Source: Rotaria sordida
Taxonomy: Eukaryota > Rotifera > Eurotatoria > Philodinida > Philodinidae
Direction: 5' to 3'
Assembly: GCA_905250125.1 (NCBI GenBank)
Contig: CAJNOL010000103.1
Coordinates: forward strand, 62,001 to 126,000
Length of the DNA: 64,000 nt
In this document: positions 11,030 to 24,204 of the stretch, piece by piece
Position numbering within the stretch: the stretch's first letter is position 1
Layout of the letters: every line of letters starts with the position of its first letter
Translations under genes and position numbers: made by a program
The notes under the pieces: model-generated
What the model saw: the letters and a program-made list of their open reading frames with translations, nothing else
Databases searched by the model: none
Told to the model about the DNA's origin: nothing

Positions 11030-11583
11030 TAGAGTGCTCGGGACGATTATCTTGGATTTGGTCGAAAGCAAAAATGTTGAAAAATAAAAATGTCGAAAAC
11101 TAAAAATGGTAGAAGTGCTGAAAAGTAAATATGTCAAATATCATAGTTTATAAAAGTAAGAATTTTCGCTACCTTTATCCTACTGTTACATCTTGACCTG
11201 CACTCCCATTATTGGTTTCGACATTTTTTCAACGTTTTTACTTTTGACGAAGTTCAGGTTTACCTCAGAGACCATACGTGACAGGTAGAAGTGACTAAAC
11301 TTTCGAATGCCAACATTGTCGATGTTGTTATGGATATTCTTAGCGAATAGTACGAATCCATTGTGTTTGATATTTTAATCTTGCAGGAGTTGTATTGAAA
11401 GCTTTTTCGATTAGTTTCTAAAATAACAATTATTGATTGAGTAGTTAGCAATGTGACAAAATATGAACACAAAAAAGTTAGCATGAATTTTGTTCGTTCA
11501 ATTTTTTTTTTCTTCAAACCGATGTATCGAACAAATATCGGTCATTTGTGATTCGAGCTATACACTAAATAAGCATGTTTTAG
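11030..11583. other. Spacer upstream of ADP-ribosylglycohydrolase pseudogene
   Basis: Contains short AAAAATGTCGAAAA-like repeats (about 11075-11140) with a complementary stretch near 11219-11250. I looked here for the missing N-terminus of the downstream gene and saw none. Confidence 0.4.
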
Positions 11584-12439
11584 TTTACCGATGGCACTTC
11601 CATGGCTCTATGTCTTGCAAACTCATTATTGGCTCGTCGAGAATTCGTGCCCTATGATCAATTGGTTCGCTACAAGTGGTGGTATAGGCATGGTTACATG
11701 TCTTCCAACGGGCAATGCTTCGATATTGGTACAGCTACAAAGGAATCCATTCATGAATTCGAGCGTCGCCAAAAATACTTTGCTAAGAGCTATAACATTC
11801 CTCATAAACAATTGGATTTTCTATCGGATCCTGACCTAATGAAGAAGTTCGACGTATTTTGCAGCCATGAGGATGCAGCAGGGAACGGAGCACTAATGCG
11901 ATTGGCTCCTGTACCCCTCTTTTTCCGTAAATTTCCTAAGCGTGCTGTGGAATATTCAGGCATTAGTGGCTGCATCACTCATGGTGATCAGAAAGCCTAC
12001 GATGCATGTCGCTATACATGGAGAAACTAAAATGCAATTGCTTTCGGATAACTTTTACGACAATCATCGAGCGTGGTTTGGCGACAAGCCACTTCGTGAT
12101 GAGATCTTGAGAGTTGCTAGAGGATCATATAAGAGACAACGCGGATACGATGATGGTATCCGCGGGAACGGATATATTGTAAATGCTCTTGAGGCAGCCT
12201 TGTGGGCGTTTTGGTGCGATGAAAATTCCTTCGAAAAGGGTGCTCTTTGTGCTGTCAACCTCGGCGATGATACGGATACCACAGCCGCTATATATGGTCA
12301 GTTAGCTGGCGCTTATTATGGTTATAAAAATCTTCCCTGCAAATGGGTAGAACATCTTTATGCCAAGCAATTCATCAACACCGTGAGTAAGTGGATTGTT
12401 TATGAAGGAGAGCTGTGGCAAACAAAACATCTGGAATGA
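11584..12439 (+). pseudogene. ADP-ribosylglycohydrolase (ARH/DraG family), broken and N-terminally truncated
   Basis: Enzymes of this family remove ADP-ribose using a binuclear magnesium centre. The frame beginning at 11584 reads FTDGTSMALCLANSLL, where the family has TDDT: the second metal-binding Asp is Gly. It continues through EDAAGNGALMRLAPVPLFF and DACRYT, then the frame is lost near 12018. Family sequence resumes in another frame as IHGETKMQLLS and runs to the C-terminal metal motif NLGDDTDTTAAIYGQLAGAYYG and a stop at 12439. The N-terminal segment with the first family motif is missing, although a weak acceptor (GTTTTAG) precedes 11584. Higher GC, no recognisable introns and location beside transposons suggest a captured gene now decaying. 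Confidence 0.8.
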
Positions 12440-14368
12440 TATACCTGATATTTCGGTCAAAAAACGATAACAACCAATTCTGTTTTCTTGTATTTTGTCA
12501 TTCCTGCTGGACTTTGTGACCATATAGCGAAACAAAAAAATTATTCAATTAACCCTACTACTTCTCTCTGTTTCAATGTCTTCCGATTCTCTGAATAAAT
12601 AAATCAACGAGATAATTGATTATCTTTTACTTTGTCTATTGGGTGAAGAAGCGAACCTTTAAACACTCATCAGCTTAACTTTTGAGAGTAGACTTGTGTG
12701 AAGTGTGCATGTGCGTCAGGTGGAGGTGGCTCTGAGTATGTAAGTGTAGATAACGGTAAGTTCCAACAGAACACACACTTACCTAACGAATTCAAAATAT
12801 ACTCATATCATCAATAACACTTTAACCATATGGTTAACTCATTGTTTTAATTTTTTTCTATTATTGCATCTGTATCTAAACATTTTGTATATATTCCTGA
12901 CATAATATGGAATCCATTCTAATAAAATTAATGGAGTCTTCTGCGCATTTTCATTAACATGCAAATCTGGAAAAAAATTAGCCAATTATTTAGTCACAAC
13001 GACTGACAAAAGATTCTTTGCAAAAATTTTCATACCAAAATTACAAACACAAAGCATCAAAATCTAGATATTTGTCTTATAAAATTATTTGTAATCGAAT
13101 ATAAATACTCCTTCTTTGTCATGTACGAATTGACATAATTTATAACTTGAAACAGAGAAAATTCATATACTTTCTATGACAAAATACAAAGCTGCGTAGC
13201 ATCAATATAAAAATTTTTGCAAAAAATCAAAATATACGTCATGCTCAGGATAAGCGGTGTTAGATGTAACCCTACTTTAGTATGTGAGCAACGAAAATGG
13301 TATAGATTCTTCTAGAAATATTTATGAACAAATGTTCGTCATCGAAGTCTTCGGGCATTAATGATAGACTAATCTTTCGCGAACGTTTTTGTACAGTAAC
13401 GACACCGTTTAAGACATTCGAAGAAACATGCAAGAAGTAGTGCATGAAGTTTCTTTTTTGTCAAAAATTTTTATAGTTTCTCGAAAAATATCATTACAGT
13501 GTCTTATAAAATTAATTATCCCTTGATTAGAAAACGAATACTACTGCTAAAACTACACTTGAATAAAAATTATGGTTATATGATGGCTCATAAATTTACT
13601 GATCTTCTTTTTGGTATATTTTTTGACATCACAGCACCGATTGATGAATATTTATCAATTATGATTAGAAACATTGATTACCCATTGTAGTCGATTATCG
13701 AAACGAAAATAAAGCTTTTGATGGCCAGACAATATTACAGTTCGTCAACACAAACTAGATCTTATTTCGATAAAAATAGTTTGAGCGCAATTCCTTTTTA
13801 CCGGAAAAACGATCGATTACATCTCATTTCTCGACAGTTGTTACATCCGAAGTTATTTCACTTTCTTCCTGTAGTGATTTTATAACTACAATAAACTGAA
13901 CAATACAATAAAAATACTGATCAGCCTATTCTATAACAAGCTTTAGCACTATGATAACAGCAAAAATATGTCGTATTGGTTCATAGTAATATAAAATAGT
14001 TTCACATAAAAAAAGTTTAATACAGTACGACTTTTAATGAGTTGTAATTTTCGCAGATATAACTGTTTCAACTCTCAATTTTCGTATAGACGACAATATT
14101 TAATGAACCATTCTCAAATTGATATCAATAATTAGTTCAAATTTGAATAAAATACTCAAAAGCAGTCAATCATATTGAAAAAGGAAACAATTCGCGAATT
14201 GAGGGTACAGCTGCACCTAAGTTTTAGCACTATTCCTTTCATGTTCTGACATAGCCTTTAATAATCTTTGGACAGTTGATCTTTCACCATTAAATATATA
14301 TTCATATGTAGAGAATAACAACATTTCATTGACTTCATTAAGCATCTTCCTGTGAAATACATACGACA
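12440..14368. other. Intergenic, no gene recognised
   Basis: AT-rich sequence of about 1.9 kb without a credible coding region. A decayed GTGTG/CACAC hairpin lies near 12690-12785. A 63-codon frame at 13499 has no recognisable features. Confidence 0.4.
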
Positions 14369-14376
14369 CTAGTGTT

Positions 14377-15139
14377 CAGAGGTGCAGAATCTACCCGTGT
14401 GCGCGTACGGCCGTACGGGGAAATTTTTGAAAATTTATTAGCATCTGGGGAATTTTTTTGGAAAATATATTTCCCTCGTAGGAAAATAATTTCCCCTCGT
14501 AGGAAAATAAGTTTTCTCGTAGGAAACTATTTTTCCCTCGTAGGAAAATAATTTTTCCTCGTAGGAAAATAATTTTTCCTCGTAGGAAAATAATTTTCCC
14601 TCGTAGGAAACTATTTTTCCCTCGTAGGAAAATAATTTTCCCTCGTAAGAAAAATCTTAGTTTTCTAAACAAATCTTAGTTTATTTATATCTGCATCAAT
14701 AAGAGCTTGCATCTTTTTTCTTTCTTTTATTTTTGTTAAACTTTTAAAAAGAATCACCCGTGTCTTTCTCGTAGTGCCAATATCGTCTATTTTTGTTTAC
14801 AGTGATCTTGCATCTTACTACTTTTCCTTCGCTCTTTCTCTTTGAGCGAATTTATGACATAAAACACATTATTTGTTTTCTCCTCTTTTCATTTTGTTCT
14901 TTTTCCTAAGTACAAGTTGGAAGATTACCTGAACCAGACGATATTGAATAATAAGTTTCTTTTTTCCAAAAGTGTATTTGCAATTTGTTGTGTAGTCGTA
15001 GTTATTCTTTTTTGAATAAACATCATCTTTAACGGGGAAGACCCGTTTTTTCATTGAATTCTATAGTGGGGGAAGCTTTTCATAAGAAATTTGCGGTTTG
15101 GGGAAATTTTTTATTTTAGCGGCAGATTCTGCACCTCTG
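14377..15139. mobile_element. hAT-type non-autonomous element, 763 bp, with internal minisatellite
   Basis: The terminal inverted repeat CAGAGGTGCAGAATCT at the left is matched perfectly over 16 bases by AGATTCTGCACCTCTG at the right. The direct repeat CTAGTGTT flanks both ends (14369-14376 and 15140-15147), an 8-bp target duplication typical of hAT transposons. The interior carries a 22-bp tandem array but no transposase, so it would need an enzyme supplied from elsewhere. Confidence 0.87.
14475..14655. repeat. 22-bp minisatellite
   Basis: About eight tandem copies of a unit close to CTCGTAGGAAAATAATTTTTCC, with small variants (AAACTA for AAATAA). There are no unique spacers, so this is not a CRISPR-like array. 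The minus-strand open frame of repeated FLRGK units is a by-product of the array. Confidence 0.85.
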
Positions 15140-15147
15140 CTAGTGTT

Positions 15148-17208
15148 TGAAAATAGTGAAAAATGAACTCGTGACTTTCATCACTTTTATATTAAAAAGT
15201 GAAAAGCATGGAATTTCGGTTGATGAATTGCACTGTGAAATTAATGTATATCAATTTCATTGATTGAAATACATATTTTAATCATATGCGAAACAGTAAT
15301 CATTGGTTTCCCATCAAGTCAAAATTGAATCGGAGATACAAATTTTTGTTCAAATACTAAACTACCCCTCTATTGCAATTGATTTTATAAAATTGACGAA
15401 CGTGTATTATTTTGTCAACAAAAGTAGTACGATTAGTACTATTTGAAACTTGTTGTTTACCTACATATAAACGAAAAGGAAGATGATTGCCTCTTGCAGC
15501 ATGGTTCTCCTATAGTGAATCAAATGGGATTTGGAGAAAAGACCAAAAAGACATGTGTCGAAAATGACAACGGTTTTTCTCTTGCAAGATGATTAATCTA
15601 ATGTCTCTTTTTTTGCTTTGTATTGTAAATGACAAGCGTAAAAATAAAAATCGACTAGAATCTCATTTTTTCATTTTTCCGATCAGTAAAAATGTTGATG
15701 TACGATCTTTCTGTCTCACTGTTCCACTGTAACCGAAAATATCAGTGAATGTATGGGTCAATGGAGAGACAATCCCAAAAGAGACACAATATTTTTTTCC
15801 TACTGACATATTTTCCAACGTTCAACGGTTTCCATCAAGATCAATTGAATGAGTTTGAACTCGAGACACTTAATATGTTTCAACGCAATCTCTTGGTCAA
15901 GTCTCTGAGAAACGAATGAGAGAGGTAAACAAAAAACAGTACCTCATCGAGTATCTGTTACTCGGTTTATTTCTCTGCAAATCCGTGGAACATTTTACAC
16001 GAGGAACCAATGAACCGATATGAAATACAAGCGATCGAATTTGGTTCTAACAGTAATATATTAATGCTCAGGGTTAAAAGTGGTTGGAATCATTTGATGT
16101 TTTCCTGCTCATATGACTGATTTACTCTTTTTAAACCTGTTTCGTTTCAGATCGAGTACTGTCTTTCGACATCGACATTTTATCGCATACAACAAGTATG
16201 TTCTAATAAAGTATTTGCTCGTATTGTAACAATAGAGATCATCAATAAAGAAGAAAACGCAAGAATGACTTCGTACATTCCAATTAAGAGCTTTATAGAG
16301 ATTTGTTTCAAGTGTTAGAATATAACGCAGCAGTTCGCAATGATAAACTCACATAGAAATAGAAAAGTTCTCGGATATGCGTACTTTATTCCGTAGCTTC
16401 TTTGAAATTTATGTTCATCTCAATTCGAAGAACTCATCTCACTCTTGACAAGTATCAGTGAATAATTGCTTCGTTTCGGCTAACTTTACGGTCGTTCTTC
16501 GGTCTCTTTCTTCTAACGATAGATACATCATCGCATGTAGCAAGAAGAAAAAGAAATTATTGGCTTCGTGAAAAGAAATAGACACAGCAGCAAGATAAGT
16601 GGGTGATGGAGAATGTATAGTGTGAGTACCTTTCTAATTATTTGTTCAAGACTATATATGGAGAACTTTGTAATGTGCTTATTAGGAGTTTTCTTCTAAG
16701 AAAAAAGAGAATAAAGGAAATGATCCCACAAAAAAGACAAAGCTGCTATTCGGATCAAATATCATAGTTTCAAGTATAAAAGTTTCATGATGAAGTCTTC
16801 AAGCCAACATAAGAAGTTTTTTCGTGAACGTTCCTTATTCGATAACGGCAGCCTAAGATTTTCTGCATGATCATTTTTAAAACTTATGGGATTCTTTAGT
16901 GTTTTTTTTTCAGACAAAGGCGTGTGAATCAATATATTAATAAGCACTATCTTGTAATTGTGATCCAAGCTGTTTTCTACAGTTTTATTTAATCGAAGAA
17001 AAGACAATATTAAAAATTTGATTTAATTATGTATTGTAATATTATATACTAAGCTCTTAAGAAAAATAGTCTCAATATTCGATTCGTACGTGTCATCTTA
17101 TTTTCAAACAAATAAGAATATAATGCTCACCGAGACAACAACAAAAAGAAAACGAAATCACATACAAATAAAATATAAATAAATAAATGACGAAAGACAA
17201 AAAAGTTT
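15148..17208. other. Intergenic, no gene recognised
   Basis: About 2 kb downstream of the hAT-type element, up to the 3' end of the FBXW10-like gene on the other strand. I saw no conserved coding sequence, RNA gene or clear inverted repeat. Confidence 0.4.
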
Positions 17209-20200
17209 TTATTTTAGTGTTGATGATGGTAATAATCCAAGCCATACGTGTGGTTTACTTGCTCGTTGTTGTTCTTGTTGTTGTTTTATTTGTTGAACGA
17301 CTAAATCAACTTCACCATCAGTTTTTAAATGTAATTCTTGTCGTTGTAATGGACTTGTAAATGGACTAACATAACCAACGACAACTTTATAAACTTTACC
17401 TCCACGTTTAACTTCATATGTTGTCGGAACTGTTTGTGGTCTTGATAACTTTGGTTTATTAAATTGTTGTTGTGGTTGATTTTTGTCTCCTTGAAAAGAA
17501 GATGATTTGAAAGTTGATGATAAATCTGTAGTTTGTCTATGCAATTGAGTATGAATATATGATGGTGGTCGATGAACAATTTCAAACAGACTCTGTGGAG
17601 ATTTTGAACGAGTTGAAACTGATTCTGTTGATGGATAAAAATTATGTTGAGATTGTGAACGAAATATACGTGTTTTTAAATCAAATCGACTTGGTGATGA
17701 GGGTGGACGATCGATGAGTGTTAATGGACTAGGACGATGTTCAGCATAAACAGTATCATCTTTACCTAGATAAAATAAGAAATTTCTTCTTCAATAAATC
17801 TTTTCTAAACAGAGACTTCACATTTGAGCTTATCTTTTTCGTTTCAAAATATTCATCTTATAAAAAAATTCTTATGTGTTACAAAATGAAAAGAAAAAGA
17901 AAAAGATCAAGTTTTTGAAAAACGATTTAATATCATCAGAAAGATTAGATTTAGTTAGTATTAAATGTTCAGAATATTCTACTAAAGAAGCCAATTCAAT
18001 GGACTAAAAATTTTTTCATTTGATTTTTTTTCAAATTTTCGAGAAACAATCGGTAAACTGTTAAAATAAAATACACCTTGAATTGCTAGCATTCAATATT
18101 TTCATTTTTCATATCATATTGAAAGAGAGAAAACTAGAATCAATCAACTTACTCATAAGTAATTGATTTTACAAATGGTAAACGATAAAATTTCTGTTAC
18201 CTATATAGCGAGTAGTATTTATATACTTTTTGTTTTTTGAGTGTTTTTCATTTAATATTTTATACCGGAAAAAATAAACGACCTCAAAATTGACTTAATT
18301 GTTACTCTTGAATTTCTTTTTTTTTGCTTTCATTACTTACTTTTATCTGCTCTATAAAATGGTGATTGTTCAATAATACGAAATTCTTCTGGCACTAATT
18401 TTTGTTTTTCATCAACACCACCACGCATTTGTCGTTTTAATAATTCTTTGGTTTGTTCTAATGTTAGATTAACTCCAATATTTTCATTATCAAATAAAAC
18501 AGTTATTTCTTTTTTTTTCTCATTGATTGATTCATTCTTTTGTATAACTTTTGATATTGATGTTTGTCTTCGTTTAATACTTAAACTTTTACGTTTAGTT
18601 GCTGATGTTGATAGTATTGGTGGTGTAGGTGTTTTTGTTGCTGGTGCTCTATCTTCTTCAAGTGTATAATCAAATTTAACTGGTTCGAAATTCATTAATA
18701 GTAAACTACTTCGTGTATTAATAAGAATTCTACACAAAATAATAAACAAAATTGATAAAATACTAAAATTAAAAAAAGAATAAATAAACCTATTCGGTGT
18801 TGCTGTTAGACTAGTAACTGGATCAGAAACACTATTACCACGCATAACACGTAAACAAAATCCGCTAAGTATACTCCAAATACGTATTTTTCCGTCAGCA
18901 CAACCAGTTAATATTCGAAGATAAAGAAATTCAAGACATAAAACTTCTCTAATTATAGGAAAAAAAACCCCATAACAGACATTTTATCAACTATTGAAAT
19001 TAATTTATTGTTTTATTTACTTTGGATGACGAAATGTACATAAAGGTGTATTTAATGGTCCTTGTGATGTCCATACACTAGCATAATTATCATGCGATGA
19101 TGATGCTATATGCCATTTATCAAATTTAACATCCGTAATTGATAAACGATGTTTAATAGACTATTAAAATAAACAGAAAATTTTTTTTTTCGTTTTTTAG
19201 TTTTATATTTTTGAATTACTTTAATAAGTGCTCCAGTTGGATTATGCCAAACTTTTATCTTTCCTTCAATATCACCTGATAATGTCATATCATCACTAAT
19301 AGCAACAGCTGATACAGGATGTTTATGTTTAAATGTTCTCCATGGTCGAGTGTGTTTATATCTCCATACTAAGATTTTTTTTTAAATTTTTATTAATAAA
19401 ATAAATAAATAAATTTTAAAATTTTTACCCAAACAAAGATTGTCATTGCCACCAGCAGCAATTAAATCAAGAAAAACAGCTAAACAAGTTACTGTTCGTT
19501 CATGTCCATGATATAATTTAATACAACGCCCTGTTTCTATATTCCAACAACGAACAGTTAAATCATAACTACCCTATGTTTTTTTTTGTTGATTTAAATA
19601 CAGATATTAAATTTCAGATTTTTTTTTTTTGTCAAAACAAAATACCGTAAATATACGTTTTTTATTCTCTTGTACAACAATACAATGAACAGATGCAGCA
19701 TGTCCAACTAAAACTATTGGTCGTTCTTGTGCTGATTGCATATCAATAAGTCGCACTCGACCATCACGTGATGTAATAGCTACAACATTTTCACCACTCA
19801 TATGTACAATACGATGACGATCCGAACTAGACATTAATAAAATGAATAAAGAACAATAGAATCAATTCATTATTATAGATTAAACAACGATTAAATTAAG
19901 AATGTACAGAGGAAATGGGTAGCAGAACATTGATTGGAAAGAATTAAGGAAAAGCATATATATATATAAATTGTCAGATGACTAATCTAGAAATTTTTAT
20001 TCACTTACGAAGCTATTTTTTAAAGTAATTTGTAATGATTAAAGAACTAGAATGGATTAAAAAATATAGAAAGAATCTTGTAACACAAAAAAAAAACTAG
20101 AATTCAACTTGTCATAGAAAACTTCTCGTAAGTTATAAACTTTTAAATGAGTCCATTTCACTTGAACTTTATTTTCTCGAAGGTATGATATCGAGAAAAT

Positions 20201-22747
20201 TTTCATATGAATTCATCAGATAGCACATATAGCATATTTCAAATTAGTATAGACATTTTTTTTATTGAAAAAAAAACGACTCATTCAACATCATTAAGTA
20301 AAAACTCGATTTGTTTTTTATTTGTCGTTTCCTTCCATGTCTACGGATCAATATACTTAAATGTTGATACTCATAAAAAATGTTGCCCTGGATTTTAACA
20401 ATTATTCAATCTCATTCTCAAGGTATTGAATATATAACATATATTATACTAAAGTAGTTTATACAAGACGGAAGAAAGTTTAAGAGAAGCAATGACTACA
20501 CTTGATGCATCGCTCATGCTCGGTTCAATTTAATACGTTTCATTATATATAAAATTCTCAGTTCGATATATCCATTAGAAAATACTTAAAATTACTATCA
20601 ACGAAAGTCAAAAAATTGTATGCTAGTTGATACATTTTGTCTTCTTTTACAAATTTATAGTATTTATTTTTCCAAATTTTATACGACATATTGCGATGAA
20701 AAAAAAAATGTTGAAATTTCATATCAAATAACAAAACAAAATTTTCGAAATGATATCTATATCATTTTTCGTATTACACCTTTCAAAATACAAATATCAA
20801 ATATCAACGTTTTCATAGTTAGTTGCATATGACCTATTTTATTCCATATATATATTAGAAAATAAATCATTGTTAAATTTTTTTTGTACTTAAATTTCAC
20901 TAAAAAAGAAAATCGATCATTTCTTATAGCAAAAACATCCAGTTTTGCCATGTACTTTTACAAAGCATTTAGTAAAGACATCCTAAAGTTAGAAAATATT
21001 TTTTCTCATCATGCAACAATATCAAAATGTTGTTTTTTCCTCTCTTTCGGTCTTCATTAACAATAATGCATTAATATAGCCTATAGGCTTAAAAAAATAA
21101 TTTATATCAATTTATATCAAAAATACTTATGGCATTTTATTCATAATTATTTTAATAAATTTCTATTAGAAAAAACAACAACTTACTCATCTTTAAGTAA
21201 AAGTACATTATATGGACCACAATAAACATTTCGTTCTTCCATTAAAACTAAACGTGTAGGAATAGAATTTCCTTCATAAATTTTATTCCATGTTGAAATA
21301 TTTTTATCATTTGATGTCTTTTTTCTTGCTGATGCTCTTTCAGTTTCATTAAGTCGAAATAAATCCGGAACAGGTACAAGCGTATCACGTGCAAAATATG
21401 GATTACATTGCAAAGCAGCAGAACCCTATATATATATATATACAAACAATTAGTTTTCAGTTAATAGAGAAGTCAAATTGTTTTTTTTTAAATTTCATTA
21501 TCAAACAGTGCAGTGACTGATTGAGAGGAAAAAAAAAGGTGCTCAATTTGTGTGTTAATTCAATTCTATTGATATTCTTACACGATATGCAACAGTATCG
21601 ATTGTTTTCTCCTATCTTTTTCTAATGACGTATTTTGTAATAAAAAATTTCAAGAAATTTTACCTGTAAAAGCATCATATCATCATAAAGCATTTTAGTC
21701 ATTGTTGCTTCATCTTCAACTTCCATAGCCATTTTTTTCCAATAAATTGAAACAAGTTTACATTTATCAAGAGATTTTGTATCAAGCATACATAAAATTA
21801 ATTTAGCTAAATAAATTGGTAATTGTCTTATAAAATCTTTAAATTTTGGTGGACGTTTTGGTGGTATTGGTTGTTCATTATCAGAATCAATAATATTCAT
21901 TGTTGAAGATGCAAATGAAACTGCACTTTTTTGACGCATTGATGAGGAAGATGTTGTTTTTGGACGTTTAAGAATAGGAACCGAAGGTGGTAGCATCGAA
22001 AAAGAAGACGATGGGATACTTAATGCAGATGAAAGTCTTAAACGACTATTATTATTAGTATCACTTCGATGATCTTCATCTTCGGCTATAAAATTTTTCA
22101 TAAATAAAAAACAAATTGTTAACAAAAACTAACTTACAATCCATATCTTGTAATGATAATATATTCAATGCTATTGTAAAAATTAAATAACTTTCACACC
22201 ATTGAAGTATAGTTAAGATAAATGAACCTTGAGAATATTTATCTTCATGATTAAACCATACAATAAGTTTTGTGGCTTCTTCTTGTCTTTTTATTGGATC
22301 ACTATCATCATTCATATTTGTATTATCTGTTGATAATCGTGAACCTGTATCAAATTTATTTCTTGTATATGTATAATCTATATATAAATAAGTAATGATT
22401 TTCTTTTTTTTTTTTATTCATATAAAAATAAAAAAACCTTTTGCATCAACAAATGGTTTAAGAATTTGTGCTAAATGATTGAGTATATCAGGTTTAAGAC
22501 GATTAATTAAAGCAAGAAGAAAACGTCGTTTAATAAGATCACCTGTTTGTAACCACCATTCTTTAGCTGCATGAATATGAGCATCAACTTGACATGCTTT
22601 ACATTGACCACATTGATTATATGGTTGATTCGATGAACGACATGTAACATTAAATGCATCACGAAATGATGTTAAACCATCACGTATAGCAGCATGAATA
22701 TTATCTTGTTCAAAACTATTTTCATATGATGATTTATGATCTTCCAT
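17209..22747 (-). CDS. FBXW10: FBXW10-like F-box/WD40 repeat protein
   Basis: Probable substrate receptor of an SCF-type ubiquitin ligase. Eleven exons on the minus strand: 22438-22747, 22138-22377, 21664-22085, 21187-21425, 19646-19826, 19429-19573, 19220-19368, 19021-19160, 18790-18948, 18341-18729, 17209-17765, giving 976 aa with consistent phases. The N-terminal part has a CGQCKAC cysteine cluster and RRFLLALINRLKPDIL, followed across the first junction by KDYTYTRNK, as in vertebrate FBXW10. An F-box-like helix region (RQLPIYLAKLILCMLDTKSL) lies near residues 275-310. WD40 repeats span about 404-662 (GSYDLTVRCW, SGDIEGKIKVW, TGCADGKIRIW). The tail is Ser/Pro/Gln-rich and ends LLPSSTLK. 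The fourth intron is unusually long (1360 bp). No damage seen. Confidence 0.85.
19827..21186. other. Long intron of the FBXW10-like gene
   Basis: 1360-bp intron, while most others in the gene are 50-75 bp. Very AT-rich. I saw no nested gene; frames near 20207 and 20620 have no recognisable features. Confidence 0.5.
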
Positions 22748-23029
22748 GTCTAGTTAGAATGAACTGTCAAGACATGAGAAGTTATGTTTAAAACAAAAAA
22801 AAAGACAGCTGCCATTTTTGTGTTACACAAATATGATTACCATAGTTTTTTATTTTACATTGACTACCATGAGATGGCGATAGAAAACAGATGAATGGGA
22901 CACTTTGTTAAAATTTATTTTGAGAAGAATATTAAAATGTGATGATAGTTCTAAGAGTGAATAATTTTATAAATCATTATCTATAAATAATGGGGAAAAA
23001 AACTGAACATAACGTTAGATAATACTTAT
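22748..23029. other. Promoter side of the FBXW10-like gene
   Basis: AT-rich sequence upstream of the FBXW10-like start codon. No individual regulatory site can be supported. Confidence 0.3.
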
Positions 23030-23612
23030 GAGAGAACCCCTTGAGTTACCCCCTTCCGATTATAATGATTTTTTGCCTGTCGATAGTACATAGTGTTTTA
23101 ATCAAAACTCAAAAGGACTTGGATTTTAACTAAGCTATCGAATTGTTTAAGATGTCTGCTTTCTAGAAGCTCAAAGTTTTTGAAAAACTTGTATTTTGAA
23201 TGTCGCTCTAAAACTTTGTGCATAGAGAGAACTCAACTATACTAGCTTCAATAAAAAAAAATTCAAAAGTTTTAAAACAAGTCTCTTCGAAATATGAAGT
23301 TTTCAATAAATGCAAGTTGAATACACTATCCATGGAAAAGGATCCATATTTCGAAACGATCTTGTTGAAAATATCAGAATTTTTCTATGAAAGCCAATCT
23401 AGTTGAGTTTTCTATATAGACAAAGTTTCAGATTAAAATTTGAAAATACGAATTTTCCAAAAATAGGCATAGTAAAAATTCGATCATTTAGTTAAATATC
23501 GATAGAAACTCAAATCCTTTTAGGATTTGTATTTAAAACATTATTTAGTATCTATAGATAGGCAAAAAATCATTGAAATCAGCAGGGGGCAGTTGAAGAG
23601 GTTCCTTCGTTA
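23030..23612. mobile_element. Foldback element, about 580 bp
   Basis: Imperfect palindrome along its whole length. The left end GAACCCCTTGAGTTACCCCC mirrors the right end, which read on the other strand is GGAACCTCTTCAACTGCCCC. Inside both arms come AATGATTTTTTGCCT and, further in, AACTCAACTA and TCGAAATATG in the same order. No coding capacity is recognisable. Confidence 0.7.
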
Positions 23613-24204
23613 GTTCTTTTTTTATTGTATTAAATTTCAATCAAGTTAAGTCAATTATTTATTTAAATGATTTTCATAGAGTATTATTTTACCTAAAAAT
23701 TCATCCATATCTACTCACTAATATCTACTAATTCTTAAAATACAAATTCTTTTTTTTTTTGTGGTTACTTCACTACCTACTTGATTTCTTTGTGCTGAAA
23801 ATAATGATGATCAAATGACGTACAAATCATACACAAAATTATGTCTACACAAATATAGTTAGTTGAAAGTGAAAATAACTCTGTGTATGTTGAGTTTTGT
23901 TATTCATGATGGTAAAAGAAAAACAATAAGTTGTTGTTTAACTTAGAGAAAACCAACTAAAATAAAGTAAATAAAACCATACTAGTAGATTTATTCGAGG
24001 ACTAATGACATAACCATCATATTTTTCTATCTGAGTTAAAGAAAACGAAAAAAAAAAGCAAATATTTGTACTCTTTCGATCGTTGACAAACATCTGTTTG
24101 ATAATATTTTATTTTCAATTTCTAGAAGTTAATTAATGAATAAAAAGGAAAAAAAAATGATAATCCTCTTTAATATTTCTTTCTGTTCATAAATTTAAAG
24201 TTCA
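23613..24204. other. Intergenic spacer before the THEG-like gene
   Basis: AT-rich sequence between the foldback element and the 3' end of the THEG-like gene. Nothing is recognisable. Confidence 0.4.

Noticed and set aside
14475-14655. CRISPR-like array
   Set aside because: The units are directly adjacent with no unique spacers, and the context is a eukaryotic transposon.
14391-14672. Minus-strand ORF of repeated FLRGK units
   Set aside because: It is a translation of the 22-bp minisatellite inside a transposon, with no other coding evidence.
16762-17007. 81-codon minus-strand ORF in the intergenic region
   Set aside because: No recognisable motif, neighbouring exon or compositional signal.
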